Source: Gemmatimonadales bacterium (GTDB lineage: Bacteria; Gemmatimonadota; Gemmatimonadetes; Palauibacterales; Palauibacteraceae). From it: a DNA stretch of 64,000 nucleotides. The position numbers were made by a program, and so were the translations under genes. The first letter of the stretch is position 1. Each line of letters opens with the position of its first letter. The stretch covers positions 1 to 64,000 of the forward strand of contig VXQX01000086.1 of assembly GCA_009838765.1 (NCBI GenBank). The letters are read 5' to 3'. The notes beneath the pieces were generated by a model. It was given only the letters and a program-made list of their open reading frames with translations. It did not search any database and was not told the DNA's origin. Below, in pieces: positions 1 to 8,943 of this stretch.

Positions 1-21
1 CCCCCCCCCCCCCCCCCCCCC
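1..21. repeat. Poly-C homopolymer at the window edge
   Basis: The first 21 bases are all C, followed by mixed GC-rich sequence. On the minus strand this would encode a run of glycines inside the sulfotransferase domain, which is not expected there. It may be an assembly or sequencing artefact at a contig end rather than genuine coding sequence. Confidence 0.8.
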
Positions 22-1184
22 GGGCGGCGGAGGAAGCGGGCGAGATAGCGGAGACGATCGATTCCATCCCGCGCCGATCCGCTCGGGGCCGGCGGGCCGA
101 GCTTGCGGTCGAAGAAGTGAATCTCCTTGCGGTCCATCCGTATCTGCGGGTGCTCCGAGAGCCGCGCCGCCACCCAACTCGTGCCCGCGCGCGTGGCGCC
201 GATCCCGAGGAAACGAGGCATCCAGCGCGACAGGGCGCGCTTGTGCACCGGACGCCTGTCAGCCGGACGCTCGCTGCACGGGGATCTGCCTGGCCGCGCT
301 CTGCCGGATTCGCGTCGCCCCGCCACATCGAGCTGGTCATCGAGGAAGGTCGCCGGCAGGCGACGCACCGCGCCCATGTCGGCGTCGTCCGCTCCCCCGC
401 CGCGCAGCCGCTGGAATGTCGCCCATTCCCGCCGCTTGCGGGGCGAGGGAAACTCAGCCGTCGACCAGTGATCGAACTCCTCCTCGTCCAGGAACTTCAG
501 CTCGTGAAAACAGACGGGCGCAAAGTGGCGCGTGCGTAGCCAGCGGGGTCGGATGAGCTGCTCCCAGTGCTCCCGCTTGTGGAACCTGGTGGGGTAACCG
601 CAGGGGGCGATCCGCACCTCCCGGTTCACCTCGCCTCGCGGGGCCAGAAACGACCCCTGGGACGCCCGATACACCGTCTGTCCGGCGAGCGACCAGGCGG
701 CCGGCCACCCGCTTCCGAGCCCGGACAGCATGCTGGCGAAAGCGTCCCTCTGCTCGCGGGCAAGCACCATGTCCGCGTCCCACTTGCAGGCGTAGCGCCG
801 CGTGCAGCGGGACAGCGCCCAGTTCGTGAAGTAGACGAGAGAGTGCAGCGAGTCGGCGGGGGTCTCGTCGTGTTCGGGCCCGAATCGCCCCACCCGGAAG
901 GGATACGAATGAAGCTGAATCTTCGCCTCACCGTCGCTCGACGCCTGCACGCGCCGCACGATCCCGGCCGTGTCGTCCCGACTGCCGTTGTCGATGACAT
1001 GGATCTCGTCGAACACCGGAAGGATCGAGCGCAGGCAGTGTTCGATCTTCGTCTCCTCGTCCCTCGCCCGAACGAAGGCGCTGGTCCCCGGCGCACGATT
1101 CCGGCGCGGGAGAGAGAACGCGTACTCCTCGTTCCCCTCCCGATTCCGAAACTCCATCCGCCTGAGACGTGGTAAGAGTGACAT
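1..1184 (-). CDS. Glycosyltransferase family 2 / sulfotransferase fusion, 3' end off window
   Basis: A single open frame runs from an ATG at 1184 to the left edge (about 394 codons visible) without a stop. Residues about 35-145 look like a GT-A family 2 glycosyltransferase: FVRARDEE, then IDNGSRDDT (about 64-72) and a DxD-like KWDADM (about 134-139). From about residue 322 a P-loop sulfotransferase begins (MPRFLGIGATRAGTSW, with GATRAGTSW as the PAPS-binding 5'-phosphosulfate loop, then KEIHFFD). The likely role is adding and sulfating sugars on a surface polysaccharide or lipid; acceptor unknown. A separate sulfotransferase gene starting at 248 or 221 is an alternative, but no stop separates the halves. 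The C-terminus and any 3'-phosphate-binding motif lie outside, and the last residues run into the poly-C tract. Confidence 0.72.
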   Translation of the reverse strand, partial: MSLLPRLRRMEFRNREGNEEYAFSLPRRNRAPGTSAFVRARDEETKIEHCLRSILPVFDEIHVIDNGSRDDTAGIVRRVQASSDGEAKIQLHSYPFRVGRFGPEHDETPADSLHSLVYFTNWALSRCTRRYACKWDADMVLAREQRDAFASMLSGLGSGWPAAWSLAGQTVYRASQGSFLAPRGEVNREVRIAPCGYPTRFHKREHWEQLIRPRWLRTRHFAPVCFHELKFLDEEEFDHWSTAEFPSPRKRREWATFQRLRGGGADDADMGAVRRLPATFLDDQLDVAGRRESGRARPGRSPCSERPADRRPVHKRALSRWMPRFLGIGATRAGTSWVAARLSEHPQIRMDRKEIHFFDRKLGPPAPSGSARDGIDRLRYLARFLRRPGGGGGG

Positions 1185-1338
1185 GAATCCGTTGAACCCC
1201 GTTCAGGAACTCCCAGCGACCGCGGCCGCCATGGGCGCATTGCTCTCGAATCCGCAGCGGGAATATGCTCACCCGGAGCAGAAAGCGAGTCGAATGCGAC
1301 GGAAGAGACAACCAATGCACAGTTCCGGAGATACCCCC

Positions 1339-2253
1339 ATGCGACGAGTCCCCATGCGACGAGCGGTGGTCCACGCGATTTGGCTGGCGGTGCTGGCGGG
1401 TTCGGTACAGGCCGGCGCGGCGCAGGCGAATCCGGGCATCCTCGTGAGCGGCGATTGGCTCGTCCAACACCGGGACGACGCCGATATCGTCGTGCTGCAC
1501 GTCGGGATGGGCCGCATGGCGCCCCTCGAGGAATACGTGCGGGGGGCGCGCTTTCTCGAGTACCACGACATCGCCGTCGAGCGGAACGACCTCATCACCG
1601 AGCTCGCGCCGGTCGAGGACCTCGTCGAGGTCTTCCGCGGCGCGGGCGTCTCCAATGACAGCCACGTGGTCGTGGTGGGGGACCCCGGCCTCCACGCGGC
1701 CCGCGTCTTCATGACGCTGGATTACCTGGGTCACGGCGACCGTACCTCGGTGCTCGATGGGGGGCTGGCGGCGTGGAAGGCGGCGGGTGGCGAAGTCGCC
1801 GCCGAGCCGGCGGCGCCCAGCCGCGGCGACTTCGAGGCGGATGTCCGGGAAGACATGATCGTGACGGCGGAATGGATCCACGAGCGGCTCGACGACCCGA
1901 ACGTCACGCTGATCGATGCCCGGCCGGAGAACGAGTACACGGGCGAGCGGCCGGGGCGGGACTTCCTGCGCGGCGGGCACATCCCCGGTGCCTACAACCT
2001 CTACTGGCAGGATCTCACGAGCGAGAACATCCCCACGCTCATCGACCTCGCCGAGGTTGAGGCGCGCTTCGAGGAAGCGGGGGCGACGAAGGACGGCGTC
2101 GTCGTCAGCTACTGCCTCATCGGCATGCGCGCGAGCTACACCTACATGATCTCGAAATATCTCGGCTACGACACGAAGTTCTACGACGCCTCATGGAACG
2201 ACTGGGGCCGGCGGGAGGATCTCCCGCTCGTCACCGGCCGCGCCCGCCGGTAG
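1339..2253 (+). CDS. Secreted sulfurtransferase with two rhodanese domains
   Basis: 304-residue thiosulfate/3-mercaptopyruvate sulfurtransferase-type protein. A signal peptide covers about residues 1-30 (RR-rich start, then a hydrophobic stretch ending AGAAQA), so it probably acts in the periplasm. The first rhodanese domain (about 35-150) lacks a catalytic cysteine (VVGDPGLHAA occupies the loop). The second (about 165-300) carries the active-site loop SYCLIGMRAS with Cys259, and the family's typical GGHIPGAYNL motif is present. The ATG at 1339 is chosen because GGAG lies 8 bases upstream; in-frame ATGs at 1315 and 1354 are alternatives. Nothing nearby fixes the substrate. Confidence 0.85.
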   Translation: MRRVPMRRAVVHAIWLAVLAGSVQAGAAQANPGILVSGDWLVQHRDDADIVVLHVGMGRMAPLEEYVRGARFLEYHDIAVERNDLITELAPVEDLVEVFRGAGVSNDSHVVVVGDPGLHAARVFMTLDYLGHGDRTSVLDGGLAAWKAAGGEVAAEPAAPSRGDFEADVREDMIVTAEWIHERLDDPNVTLIDARPENEYTGERPGRDFLRGGHIPGAYNLYWQDLTSENIPTLIDLAEVEARFEEAGATKDGVVVSYCLIGMRASYTYMISKYLGYDTKFYDASWNDWGRREDLPLVTGRARR

Positions 2254-2339
2254 CTTGCGAAGTCGGGTGGTACGTCGGGTGGTACAAGGGGTTCGCGTGC
2301 GGCGGACCCCGGTGGTTTGACGCTGTTGGAGGTTGCGAG

Positions 2340-3881
2340 ATGAAGACCCTCTCCGGAGTACTTGGCGCACTCGTCGTTGCCGCGGCGGCGGTGCTCGTTC
2401 TTGTCGGCACGGACCGCAGCGAGGCAGCCGCCACGGAGGCTCCGCCCTCGGCCGCCGCCGTCGAATCTTCGTCGGCCGCGGTGTCTCTCGTCTCGCCGGC
2501 CCCGCACTCGACCGAAGCCGGTCCCGAGTCGCCGGTCGAACTCGCGCTCGCGCAGCCGCTCGATCCCGGCGATTTCGATCCGTCGGCGCTGTCCGTGTTC
2601 GGCCGCTGGAGCGGCGTGATGACCGGCTCCGTGCAGCTCTCCGACGATGGCCGGCGCATCCGCTTCGAGCCCGGCGCTTCCTTCCACGCCGGCGAGTCGG
2701 TCACGGCTTCGCTGCGTGCCGGGGAGAAGCTCGCGGCCGGTGGCGCCATGGAGACGGGTTTCGCGTGGAACTTCTGGATCCGGCCCCAGGCGGGCTCGCT
2801 CGACATGATCGACCGCGGCTCGCGGATCGTGCTCGACGACGGGGAAAAGCACGTTCAGCCGTACGGGGCCTACGCCGGCGACTTCAACGGCGACGGCTAT
2901 CCCGACATTGCGATCCCCAACGAGGTCTCCGCGGACGTTCGCGTGATGTTCAACGACGGCAAAGGGGACTACAGCGAGTTCCGCGTCCTCGACATCCCGG
3001 GCGGGAGCTGGCCGAGCCCGAACGAAGGGGCGGACTTCAACGGCGACGGCCTCACGGATTTCGTGGTCGGGAACGCCGGCAACGACCTCGTGTCCGTCTT
3101 CCTCGCCGACGGGGAAGGCTGGTTCGAACTGGGGAGCAACATCGAGTCCGGGCAGAACGTCCGCGGCGTGTGCATCGGCGACTTCGACCAGGACGGGTGG
3201 CCGGACGTGGCGGCGGTGAACATGTCCGTCGGTCCGGAGGAATCGCGCGGCAACGTGGCCATGCTGCTCAACAACGCGGATGGTACGGGCGATCTGCGCC
3301 GCGCCTCCGAGATCGCTTCGCCGGGCCAGGGCGAGAAGACGTGCGCGACGGCCGACGTGAACAACGACGGCCTGCCCGACCTGCTCGTCGGAGCCTACTT
3401 CACCGACGAAGTCCTCACCTACCTGGGCGACGGGCGCGGCAACCTCGAGCTGGGCACGCGCGTGCGCGCCGGCGGCAAGCCGTGGATGATCGTGGCGGGC
3501 GATGTGAACGGCGACGGGAACGTCGACGTGATGTCCGCGAACCGTGAGGGGAACAACGTGGGCGTCCTCATCGGCGATGGCGCGGGCGGCTTCGCGGATC
3601 CCGTCGAGTACGAGACGGGCGAGTCGCCGCTGGCGGTCGATGTGGGCGACATCGACGGCGACGGCGACCTGGATGTCGTCACGAGCGACTTCGAGGGCAA
3701 CAGCTTCACCGTACACGAGAACGCGGGCGACGGAACGCTCGTGAACCCCCGCTCGTACGCCGCGAGCACGAACGGCTCGTGCGTCGTCATCCACGATCGC
3801 GACCTGGACGGGGATCTCGATCTCACCGGCGTGGACGAAACGGACGACAAGATCTTCATTTTGGAGAACCCCGGGGGCTGA
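2340..3881 (+). CDS. Secreted FG-GAP/VCBS-repeat protein with N-terminal Ig-like domain
   Basis: 513-residue exported protein. Residues 1-29 form a signal peptide. Residues about 50-150 resemble the SbsA-type Big_5 Ig-like domain (PVELALAQPLDPGDFDPSAL, later RIRFEPGASFHAGESV). From about 175 to the end there are about seven FG-GAP/VCBS repeats, each with an acidic Ca2+-binding loop such as DFNGDGYPD, DFNGDGLTD, DFDQDGWPD, DVNNDGLPD, DVNGDGNVD and DIDGDGDLD, which would fold as an integrin-like beta propeller. The function is unknown; such proteins are usually surface or periplasmic and adhesive or ligand-binding. It stands alone between the sulfurtransferase and msrB. Confidence 0.85.
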   Translation: MKTLSGVLGALVVAAAAVLVLVGTDRSEAAATEAPPSAAAVESSSAAVSLVSPAPHSTEAGPESPVELALAQPLDPGDFDPSALSVFGRWSGVMTGSVQLSDDGRRIRFEPGASFHAGESVTASLRAGEKLAAGGAMETGFAWNFWIRPQAGSLDMIDRGSRIVLDDGEKHVQPYGAYAGDFNGDGYPDIAIPNEVSADVRVMFNDGKGDYSEFRVLDIPGGSWPSPNEGADFNGDGLTDFVVGNAGNDLVSVFLADGEGWFELGSNIESGQNVRGVCIGDFDQDGWPDVAAVNMSVGPEESRGNVAMLLNNADGTGDLRRASEIASPGQGEKTCATADVNNDGLPDLLVGAYFTDEVLTYLGDGRGNLELGTRVRAGGKPWMIVAGDVNGDGNVDVMSANREGNNVGVLIGDGAGGFADPVEYETGESPLAVDVGDIDGDGDLDVVTSDFEGNSFTVHENAGDGTLVNPRSYAASTNGSCVVIHDRDLDGDLDLTGVDETDDKIFILENPGG

Positions 3882-3906
3882 CCCGGTAGACGGGGAAGAT
3901 GGGAAG

Positions 3907-4314
3907 ATGGGGAAGATAGACAGGAAGGCGAAGGAGGAGTGGCGGCAGAAGCTTCCCGAGCAGGCCTACAAGGTGCTGTTCGAGGAAGCGACCGAACGCG
4001 CCGGGACGAGTCCGCTGAACGATGAGAAGCGTCCCGGCACGTTCGCGTGCGCGGCGTGCGGGGAGGCGCTGTTCACGACCGATATGAAGTACGACAGCGG
4101 AACGGGGTGGCCGAGTTTCTTCGAGACGCTGCCCAACGTCCTCGAGACGAAACGCGACTTCAAGCTCATCCTGCCGCGGACCGAATACCACTGCGCCCGC
4201 TGCGGCGGCCACCAGGGTCACGTCTTCAACGACGGCCCCGAGCCCACGGGCAAGCGCTTCTGCAACAACGGCGTGGCCCTCCGGTTCATCCCTGACGAGG
4301 CTGACGAGGACTGA
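3907..4314 (+). CDS. msrB: Peptide-methionine (R)-S-oxide reductase MsrB
   Basis: 135 residues, normal for cytosolic MsrB, with no signal peptide. It reduces methionine-R-sulfoxide in proteins using thioredoxin. The zinc site is complete: Cys48 and Cys51 (CAAC) and Cys96 and Cys99 (CARC). The substrate motif DSGTGWPSFF is at about 63-72, followed by GGHQGHVFNDGP. The catalytic cysteine is Cys119 in RFCNNGVALRF; the usual form is RYCxNSxxL, so the serine after Asn is glycine here. The ATG at 3907 follows a GGGAAG stretch. Confidence 0.95.
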   Translation: MGKIDRKAKEEWRQKLPEQAYKVLFEEATERAGTSPLNDEKRPGTFACAACGEALFTTDMKYDSGTGWPSFFETLPNVLETKRDFKLILPRTEYHCARCGGHQGHVFNDGPEPTGKRFCNNGVALRFIPDEADED

Positions 4315-4354
4315 ACCGGGCATCCCGGCGGAGCGCGTGGACGTGCGGGGCGAA

Positions 4355-6634
4355 ATGCGCGCACTGATCCGGGGGACGGGGTTCGTGGCCGGGGCCCTCG
4401 CCCTGTTGGCGACCCCGACCGGAGCAGAGGGCCAGCTTCCGGGCTCCAGCGGCGCCTGCGAGGCGCGGGCCGCGGAGACGCGCGCCGCCGGGGCTGCGGG
4501 TGCGCTCACGGACACGCCGGCGGGCCGGGTGGCGGCCGACCTCCATTGCATCAGCCTCTTCTCGACGGCGCGGGGCGGCGACGCGCAGGGGTTCGTCGAA
4601 CTCGGGCGGGTGCCGTCGCCGTTCGGCGTGACGGTGACGCCGTCCGGCCACCACGTCCGCGCGCTGACCGCGCACATCGAGGGCCTCCCGCCGCCCTCCA
4701 GCCTGGGGCCGTACACAGTCTACATGGCGTGGGCGACGCCGCTCGAGCTGGCTCCCGTGGTGCCGCTGGGGCCGGTCGGGAACGGCGAGCACGGGCTGGG
4801 GCGCGTCGCGTTCAACAAGTTCCTCGTGATGGTCAGCGCGGAGGCGTCGGCCGATGTGGAGGCGCGCGAGGGGCCGCTCGTGCTGCGCGGGCGCTCGCCG
4901 TCCGCGCTCATGGAGGCGCACGACCTCCTGGCCCTCGCGCCGTCGGCGACGCGGCGGGCGGCCGACCGGGCCCCGACGCGCTGGGACGCGCCGCCCGCGT
5001 ACCCCGGCATCGCCATGCTGCCCGGCGTGATGGACCTCGAACCGCGCGCCCGACCCGCAAGCCTCCGAAGCGCGGCGGACCTGCCCCCGTGGGAGACGCT
5101 CCCCGAGGCCGCCGCGCGCCAGCTCGTCGACCTCCCCGATGGGGGCACGCTCGACCTCGAGGCGACCATCGTCCGCCGCGAGATCGAAGGCCGCCGCCTC
5201 GTCATGCTCGCCTTCAACGGCCAGCACCCCGGACCTCTCATCCGCGTCCCCGAGAAGTCCACCATCTTCGTGAACTTCACGAACCGCACCCCGTATCCGA
5301 CGGCGGTGCACTGGCACGGCATCCGGCTCGACAACGCGTTCGACGGCGTCCCCGGCCTCACCCAGGACCCCGTCGCCCCCGGTGAGTCGTTCCGGTACCG
5401 GATCTACTTCCGCGACGCGGGCATCTACTGGTACCACCCGCACCACCGCGAGGACGTCCAGCAGGAACTCGGCCTGTACGGAAACCTCCTCGTCGACCCC
5501 GCCGACCCCGACTACTACGGGCCCGCGAACCGCGAGGAAGTCCTCATCCTCGACGACATCCTCCTCGACGACGACGGACTCGTGGACTTCGGCGAGGAAT
5601 CGGCGAACTACATGCTCATGGGCCGGTTCGGGAACCGGGCCCTCGTCAACGGCGAGCCGGTCTACTCACTGGGGGTCGACCGGGGCGAGGTCGTCCGCTT
5701 CCACTTCACGAACGCCTCCAACACGCGCACCTTCAATCTCTCGTTTGTGGACACGGAACGCGGCGGGCTGCCCGATCCCGACCAGCGCGTCGCGGATCCC
5801 GGCGCGGCGGATCCGAATCGTCTTCCGCTCAAGGTCGTCGCGTCGGATGTGGGCCGCTTCGAGCGCGAGGAGTGGACCAGAAGCGTGGTCCTGGCGCCTG
5901 CGGAGCGCTACGTGATCGACGTCCGCTTCGACCGGCCCGGCACGCACGCGCTCGTCAACCACGTACAGGGGATCAACCACCGGCTGGGCGTCTTCCGGGC
6001 CGAACTCCGGACGCTGGGCAACGTGACGGTCGCACCACGGGCCGCCGCCGACGACCACGGGGCCGCGTTCGGGACGCTGCGCGAGCACGCGGACGTCATC
6101 GTGGACATCGACCGCTACCGGCCGCGCTTCGACGACGCGGCCGACCACGAACTCGTGATGACGCTCGAGACGGAGGATCTCCCGCTCCCCATCGAGCGCT
6201 CGATGGCCTACGACTGGGTCTACTTCAACCCGGTGGAATGGACCGGGACGATGCCGCGCATGAACTGGGCCACGACCGGCCGCGAGATCCGCTGGGTCCT
6301 GCGGGAGACGGACACCGGCCGGGAGAACGAGGAGATCGAGTGGAATTTCGCCGTCGGAGATGTGGTGAAGATCCGCGTCGTCAACGACCGCGGCGCCTTC
6401 CACGCCATGCAGCACCCGCTCCACATCCATGGCCAGCGCTTCCTCGTCCTGTCGCAGAACGGGGTGCCGAACCCGAACCTGGTGTGGAAGGACACGGTCC
6501 TGTTGCCCGCTGCATCGACGACGGACATCCTGCTGGAACTGTCGAACCCCGGCCGCTGGATGATCCACTGCCACATCGCGGAACACCTCGAAGCCGGCAT
6601 GAAGATGACGATGAACGTCGCCGACGCCCCGTGA
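4355..6634 (+). CDS. Secreted multicopper oxidase with a novel-looking N-terminal domain
   Basis: About 759 residues: signal peptide (about 1-27), an unassigned region of about 200 residues, then three cupredoxin domains. All copper ligand motifs are visible: HWHG (about 318), HPHH (about 361), HPLHIHG (about 688) and HCHIAEHLEAGM (about 739), giving type 1 Cys/His/Met plus a trinuclear centre. It should oxidise a phenolic or metal substrate with O2 in the periplasm. Motifs DNAFDGVPGLTQDPVAPG and HREDVQQELGLYG are laccase/CotA-like. The N-terminal region (about 55-190) looks like a small beta domain seen in anti-sigma-like proteins, but this is uncertain. A GTG at 4337 is an alternative start. 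Confidence 0.9.
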   Translation: MRALIRGTGFVAGALALLATPTGAEGQLPGSSGACEARAAETRAAGAAGALTDTPAGRVAADLHCISLFSTARGGDAQGFVELGRVPSPFGVTVTPSGHHVRALTAHIEGLPPPSSLGPYTVYMAWATPLELAPVVPLGPVGNGEHGLGRVAFNKFLVMVSAEASADVEAREGPLVLRGRSPSALMEAHDLLALAPSATRRAADRAPTRWDAPPAYPGIAMLPGVMDLEPRARPASLRSAADLPPWETLPEAAARQLVDLPDGGTLDLEATIVRREIEGRRLVMLAFNGQHPGPLIRVPEKSTIFVNFTNRTPYPTAVHWHGIRLDNAFDGVPGLTQDPVAPGESFRYRIYFRDAGIYWYHPHHREDVQQELGLYGNLLVDPADPDYYGPANREEVLILDDILLDDDGLVDFGEESANYMLMGRFGNRALVNGEPVYSLGVDRGEVVRFHFTNASNTRTFNLSFVDTERGGLPDPDQRVADPGAADPNRLPLKVVASDVGRFEREEWTRSVVLAPAERYVIDVRFDRPGTHALVNHVQGINHRLGVFRAELRTLGNVTVAPRAAADDHGAAFGTLREHADVIVDIDRYRPRFDDAADHELVMTLETEDLPLPIERSMAYDWVYFNPVEWTGTMPRMNWATTGREIRWVLRETDTGRENEEIEWNFAVGDVVKIRVVNDRGAFHAMQHPLHIHGQRFLVLSQNGVPNPNLVWKDTVLLPAASTTDILLELSNPGRWMIHCHIAEHLEAGMKMTMNVADAP

Positions 6635-6672
6635 CGGAAGGGTCTTCCGGAAAGGGCTCAAGGGTTGATGGC

Positions 6673-6843
6673 ATGAGAACGGCGCGAAGCGAACTCCACG
6701 CGACTGCGGTGGCCGAATCCGCGGCGAAACAGCGCAGCGAAGACATCACTGGGAGGCTGAATGCCGTGTACGCGGACCTTTCCGACGAAGTCGATCCCGC
6801 TCTCCGCCGGGCGCAGGCCCGATCCGTCGCTGAAGAATGGTAG
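6673..6843 (+). pseudogene. C-terminal remnant of a MazE/CopG-like antitoxin
   Basis: A 56-codon frame, MRTARSEL... to ...ARSVAEEW. The last 40 residues (SEDITGRLNAVYADL, DPALRRAQARSVAEEW) match the C-terminal pattern of MazE-type ribbon-helix-helix antitoxins (ITERLNxVYAE...LDPxLxxxQxxSLxxEEW). The DNA-binding ribbon-helix-helix half that should precede it is missing, and no MazF/PemK toxin follows; the next gene encodes a secreted protein. I read it as a decayed toxin-antitoxin relic, though a short expressed protein cannot be excluded. Confidence 0.5.
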
Positions 6844-6874
6844 GAGACGCCCAGCAGTGAGAAAGGAAGTTGTC

Positions 6875-7450
6875 ATGATGATCGCCCGCGGCCGCTCCCT
6901 CTTTGCCTTCGCTTTGGCGCCGGCCGCCGGGGCACTGCTGTCCTCTCCCGAGGAAACGGCTGGGCAGGATGTGATCATAGCCGTTGACGACGCTATGCCC
7001 GAAATTCGAGTGACCACATCCTTGGCTGATGCGCAGGGGATCTTGTCGGTTGCGGGCTACGATGAGATTCGAGTGTCGGTCTCTCGAGACAGCGCGGTGA
7101 GTCTCGTGACCGAGATCACGCACATCCTTAGCGCGGCGAACCGCGTGGCTTTTGTGGACACGCAAGATACGCTCGGCTATGAGGCTGTTCTCGTGATGAG
7201 AGACGGCGACATCGGCGAGTTGCGGCTGCGCCCAATGGACCAGCGGCATTTTGCGCAGACCATCACGGCCATCATGCCCGTCGCTGTCGACGTGGTTGTA
7301 GATCCGGAGACACCGTTGAGCACCGTAGCCTGGATCCAGGATCAACTCGTCAACGGGGGTGTCGGACAAGTGTACGTTCGCATGCGCGCGAGACAGCAAC
7401 ACTCTACGGTGCCCATGATGCTGGAGCCGTCGAACCGGACCAACGAATGA
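6875..7450 (+). CDS. Predicted secreted protein of unknown function (ExbD-like periplasmic fold possible)
   Basis: 191 residues with a signal peptide (MMIARGRSLFAFALAPAAGA). The remainder is an alternating alpha/beta pattern with no catalytic motif that I recognise. The ending VDPETPLSTVAWIQDQLVNGG... resembles the periplasmic part of ExbD/TolR-type proteins, where a VxxDxxxPxxxV-like strand is followed by a helix, but there is no conserved Asp in a transmembrane segment. The start at 6875 is supported by AGGAAG at 6864-6869. No close functional neighbours; the amidohydrolase begins 31 bases downstream. Confidence 0.6.
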   Translation: MMIARGRSLFAFALAPAAGALLSSPEETAGQDVIIAVDDAMPEIRVTTSLADAQGILSVAGYDEIRVSVSRDSAVSLVTEITHILSAANRVAFVDTQDTLGYEAVLVMRDGDIGELRLRPMDQRHFAQTITAIMPVAVDVVVDPETPLSTVAWIQDQLVNGGVGQVYVRMRARQQHSTVPMMLEPSNRTNE

Positions 7451-7481
7451 TCCCACGGCCACGCCGCGAAAGGACGCCTCG

Positions 7482-8930
7482 ATGACTTACGCCCGTCTCC
7501 GCTGCAACCCGCTCCTCGCACTTGCCGCGACCATCCCGTGCCTCGGGGCCAGTATACCCTCTGCGGCGCGAGCCCAGGAGGCGATGGAGGACTTCATTGC
7601 GGTGCAGGCGCCGACCGTGGCGCTCGCGAACGTCAAGGTGATCGACGGCACCGGCGGCCCGGCTCGCGAGGGGCAGACCATCGTCATCCGGGACGGCCGC
7701 ATCGCCGACATCGGCGCCGCCGACGAGGTGGCGGACCGGATCCGGAACGCGCAGGTGCTCGACCTCTCCGGGCATACCGTCATCCCCGGTCTCATCGGGC
7801 TGCACAACCACAGCTACTACACGGGCGGGAACGGACGCGCGGCGCAGCTCTCCTTCTCCGGGTCGCGGCTCTATCTCGCTTCCGGCGTGACGACGATCCG
7901 GACGACGGGGGCGCGCGCGCCGTACGAGGAGATCAACCTCAAGCGCGCGATCGACGAGGGGCGCACCATCGGCCCGAACATGTTCACGACCGGTCCCTAC
8001 CTCACGGGGCAGGAGGGTTCGCAGTCGATGGCGCAGCTCGAGGGGCCGGAGCAGGCCCGCCGTCTCGTCCGCTACTGGGCGGAGGAGGGCGTGCCCTGGT
8101 TCAAGGCCTACACCTGGATCAGCCGCGAGGAACTCGGCGCGGCCATCGACGAGGCGCACCGGCACGGCGTGAAGGTGACGGCCCACCTCTGCTCTGTCGG
8201 ATACCGGGAGGCGGTAGCGCTCGGGATCGACAACGTGGAGCATGGCTTGCTCGCGAACAGCGAGTACTTCCCGGGCAAGGAGCCGGACGACTGCCCGTCG
8301 GGGTTCCGGAACGGTTACGCCGACCTCGACGTGAACTCCGAGGAGGTGCAGGAGACGTTCCGCATGATGATCGAGAACGACGTCGCGATGACCTCGACGC
8401 TGGCTGTTTACGAGATCTCGGTGCCGGGGCGGGGCCCGATCGACGAGCGCATCTATGACATCCTCGCCCCCGAAATCGCCGCGGAGGTGCGGGAGATCGC
8501 GGACCTGCGCCGGAACGCGACGCTCGATTCCGGGATCGGGATCCACCCCGATGTCTACCGGAAGGCGCTCGAGTACGAATACGCCTTCGTGCAGGCGGGG
8601 GGCACGCTCGCGGCCGGGGTCGACCCGACCGGGTACGGCGCGGCGCCCCCGGGCTACGGGGACCAGAAGAACTATGAACTGCTGCTCGAGGCCGGGTTCA
8701 CGCCCGCCGAGGTCGTGCAGATCATGAGCGCGAACGGCGCGAGCGTGCTGGGAATCGACGACGAGACGGGGACGATCGAGGTCGGCAAGATCGCGGATCT
8801 CGTGGTGCTGGAGGGCGACCCCGAGGCGGACGGTCACATCCGCGAGACCCGCATCGTGTTCAAGGGCGGCATCGGCTGGGATGCGCCGAAGCTCATCGAC
8901 TCGGTCCGCGGCATCGTCGGCATCCGCTGA
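7482..8930 (+). CDS. Secreted amidohydrolase (imidazolonepropionase/prolidase-like)
   Basis: 482 residues. A signal peptide ends near ARAQEA (about 30). The amidohydrolase superfamily metal site can be followed: HNH in LHNHSYY (about 107), the likely carbamylated lysine in WFKAYTW (about 208), His in VTAHLCS, His in VEHGLL and Asp in AGVDPTGYG. The C-terminal IEVGKIADLVVLEGDP is the usual return of the small beta domain. The substrate is probably a peptide or cyclic amide; specificity cannot be read. The start at 7482 has AGGA upstream. Confidence 0.88.
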   Translation: MTYARLRCNPLLALAATIPCLGASIPSAARAQEAMEDFIAVQAPTVALANVKVIDGTGGPAREGQTIVIRDGRIADIGAADEVADRIRNAQVLDLSGHTVIPGLIGLHNHSYYTGGNGRAAQLSFSGSRLYLASGVTTIRTTGARAPYEEINLKRAIDEGRTIGPNMFTTGPYLTGQEGSQSMAQLEGPEQARRLVRYWAEEGVPWFKAYTWISREELGAAIDEAHRHGVKVTAHLCSVGYREAVALGIDNVEHGLLANSEYFPGKEPDDCPSGFRNGYADLDVNSEEVQETFRMMIENDVAMTSTLAVYEISVPGRGPIDERIYDILAPEIAAEVREIADLRRNATLDSGIGIHPDVYRKALEYEYAFVQAGGTLAAGVDPTGYGAAPPGYGDQKNYELLLEAGFTPAEVVQIMSANGASVLGIDDETGTIEVGKIADLVVLEGDPEADGHIRETRIVFKGGIGWDAPKLIDSVRGIVGIR

Positions 8931-8943
8931 CGGGCCGTCCTCG

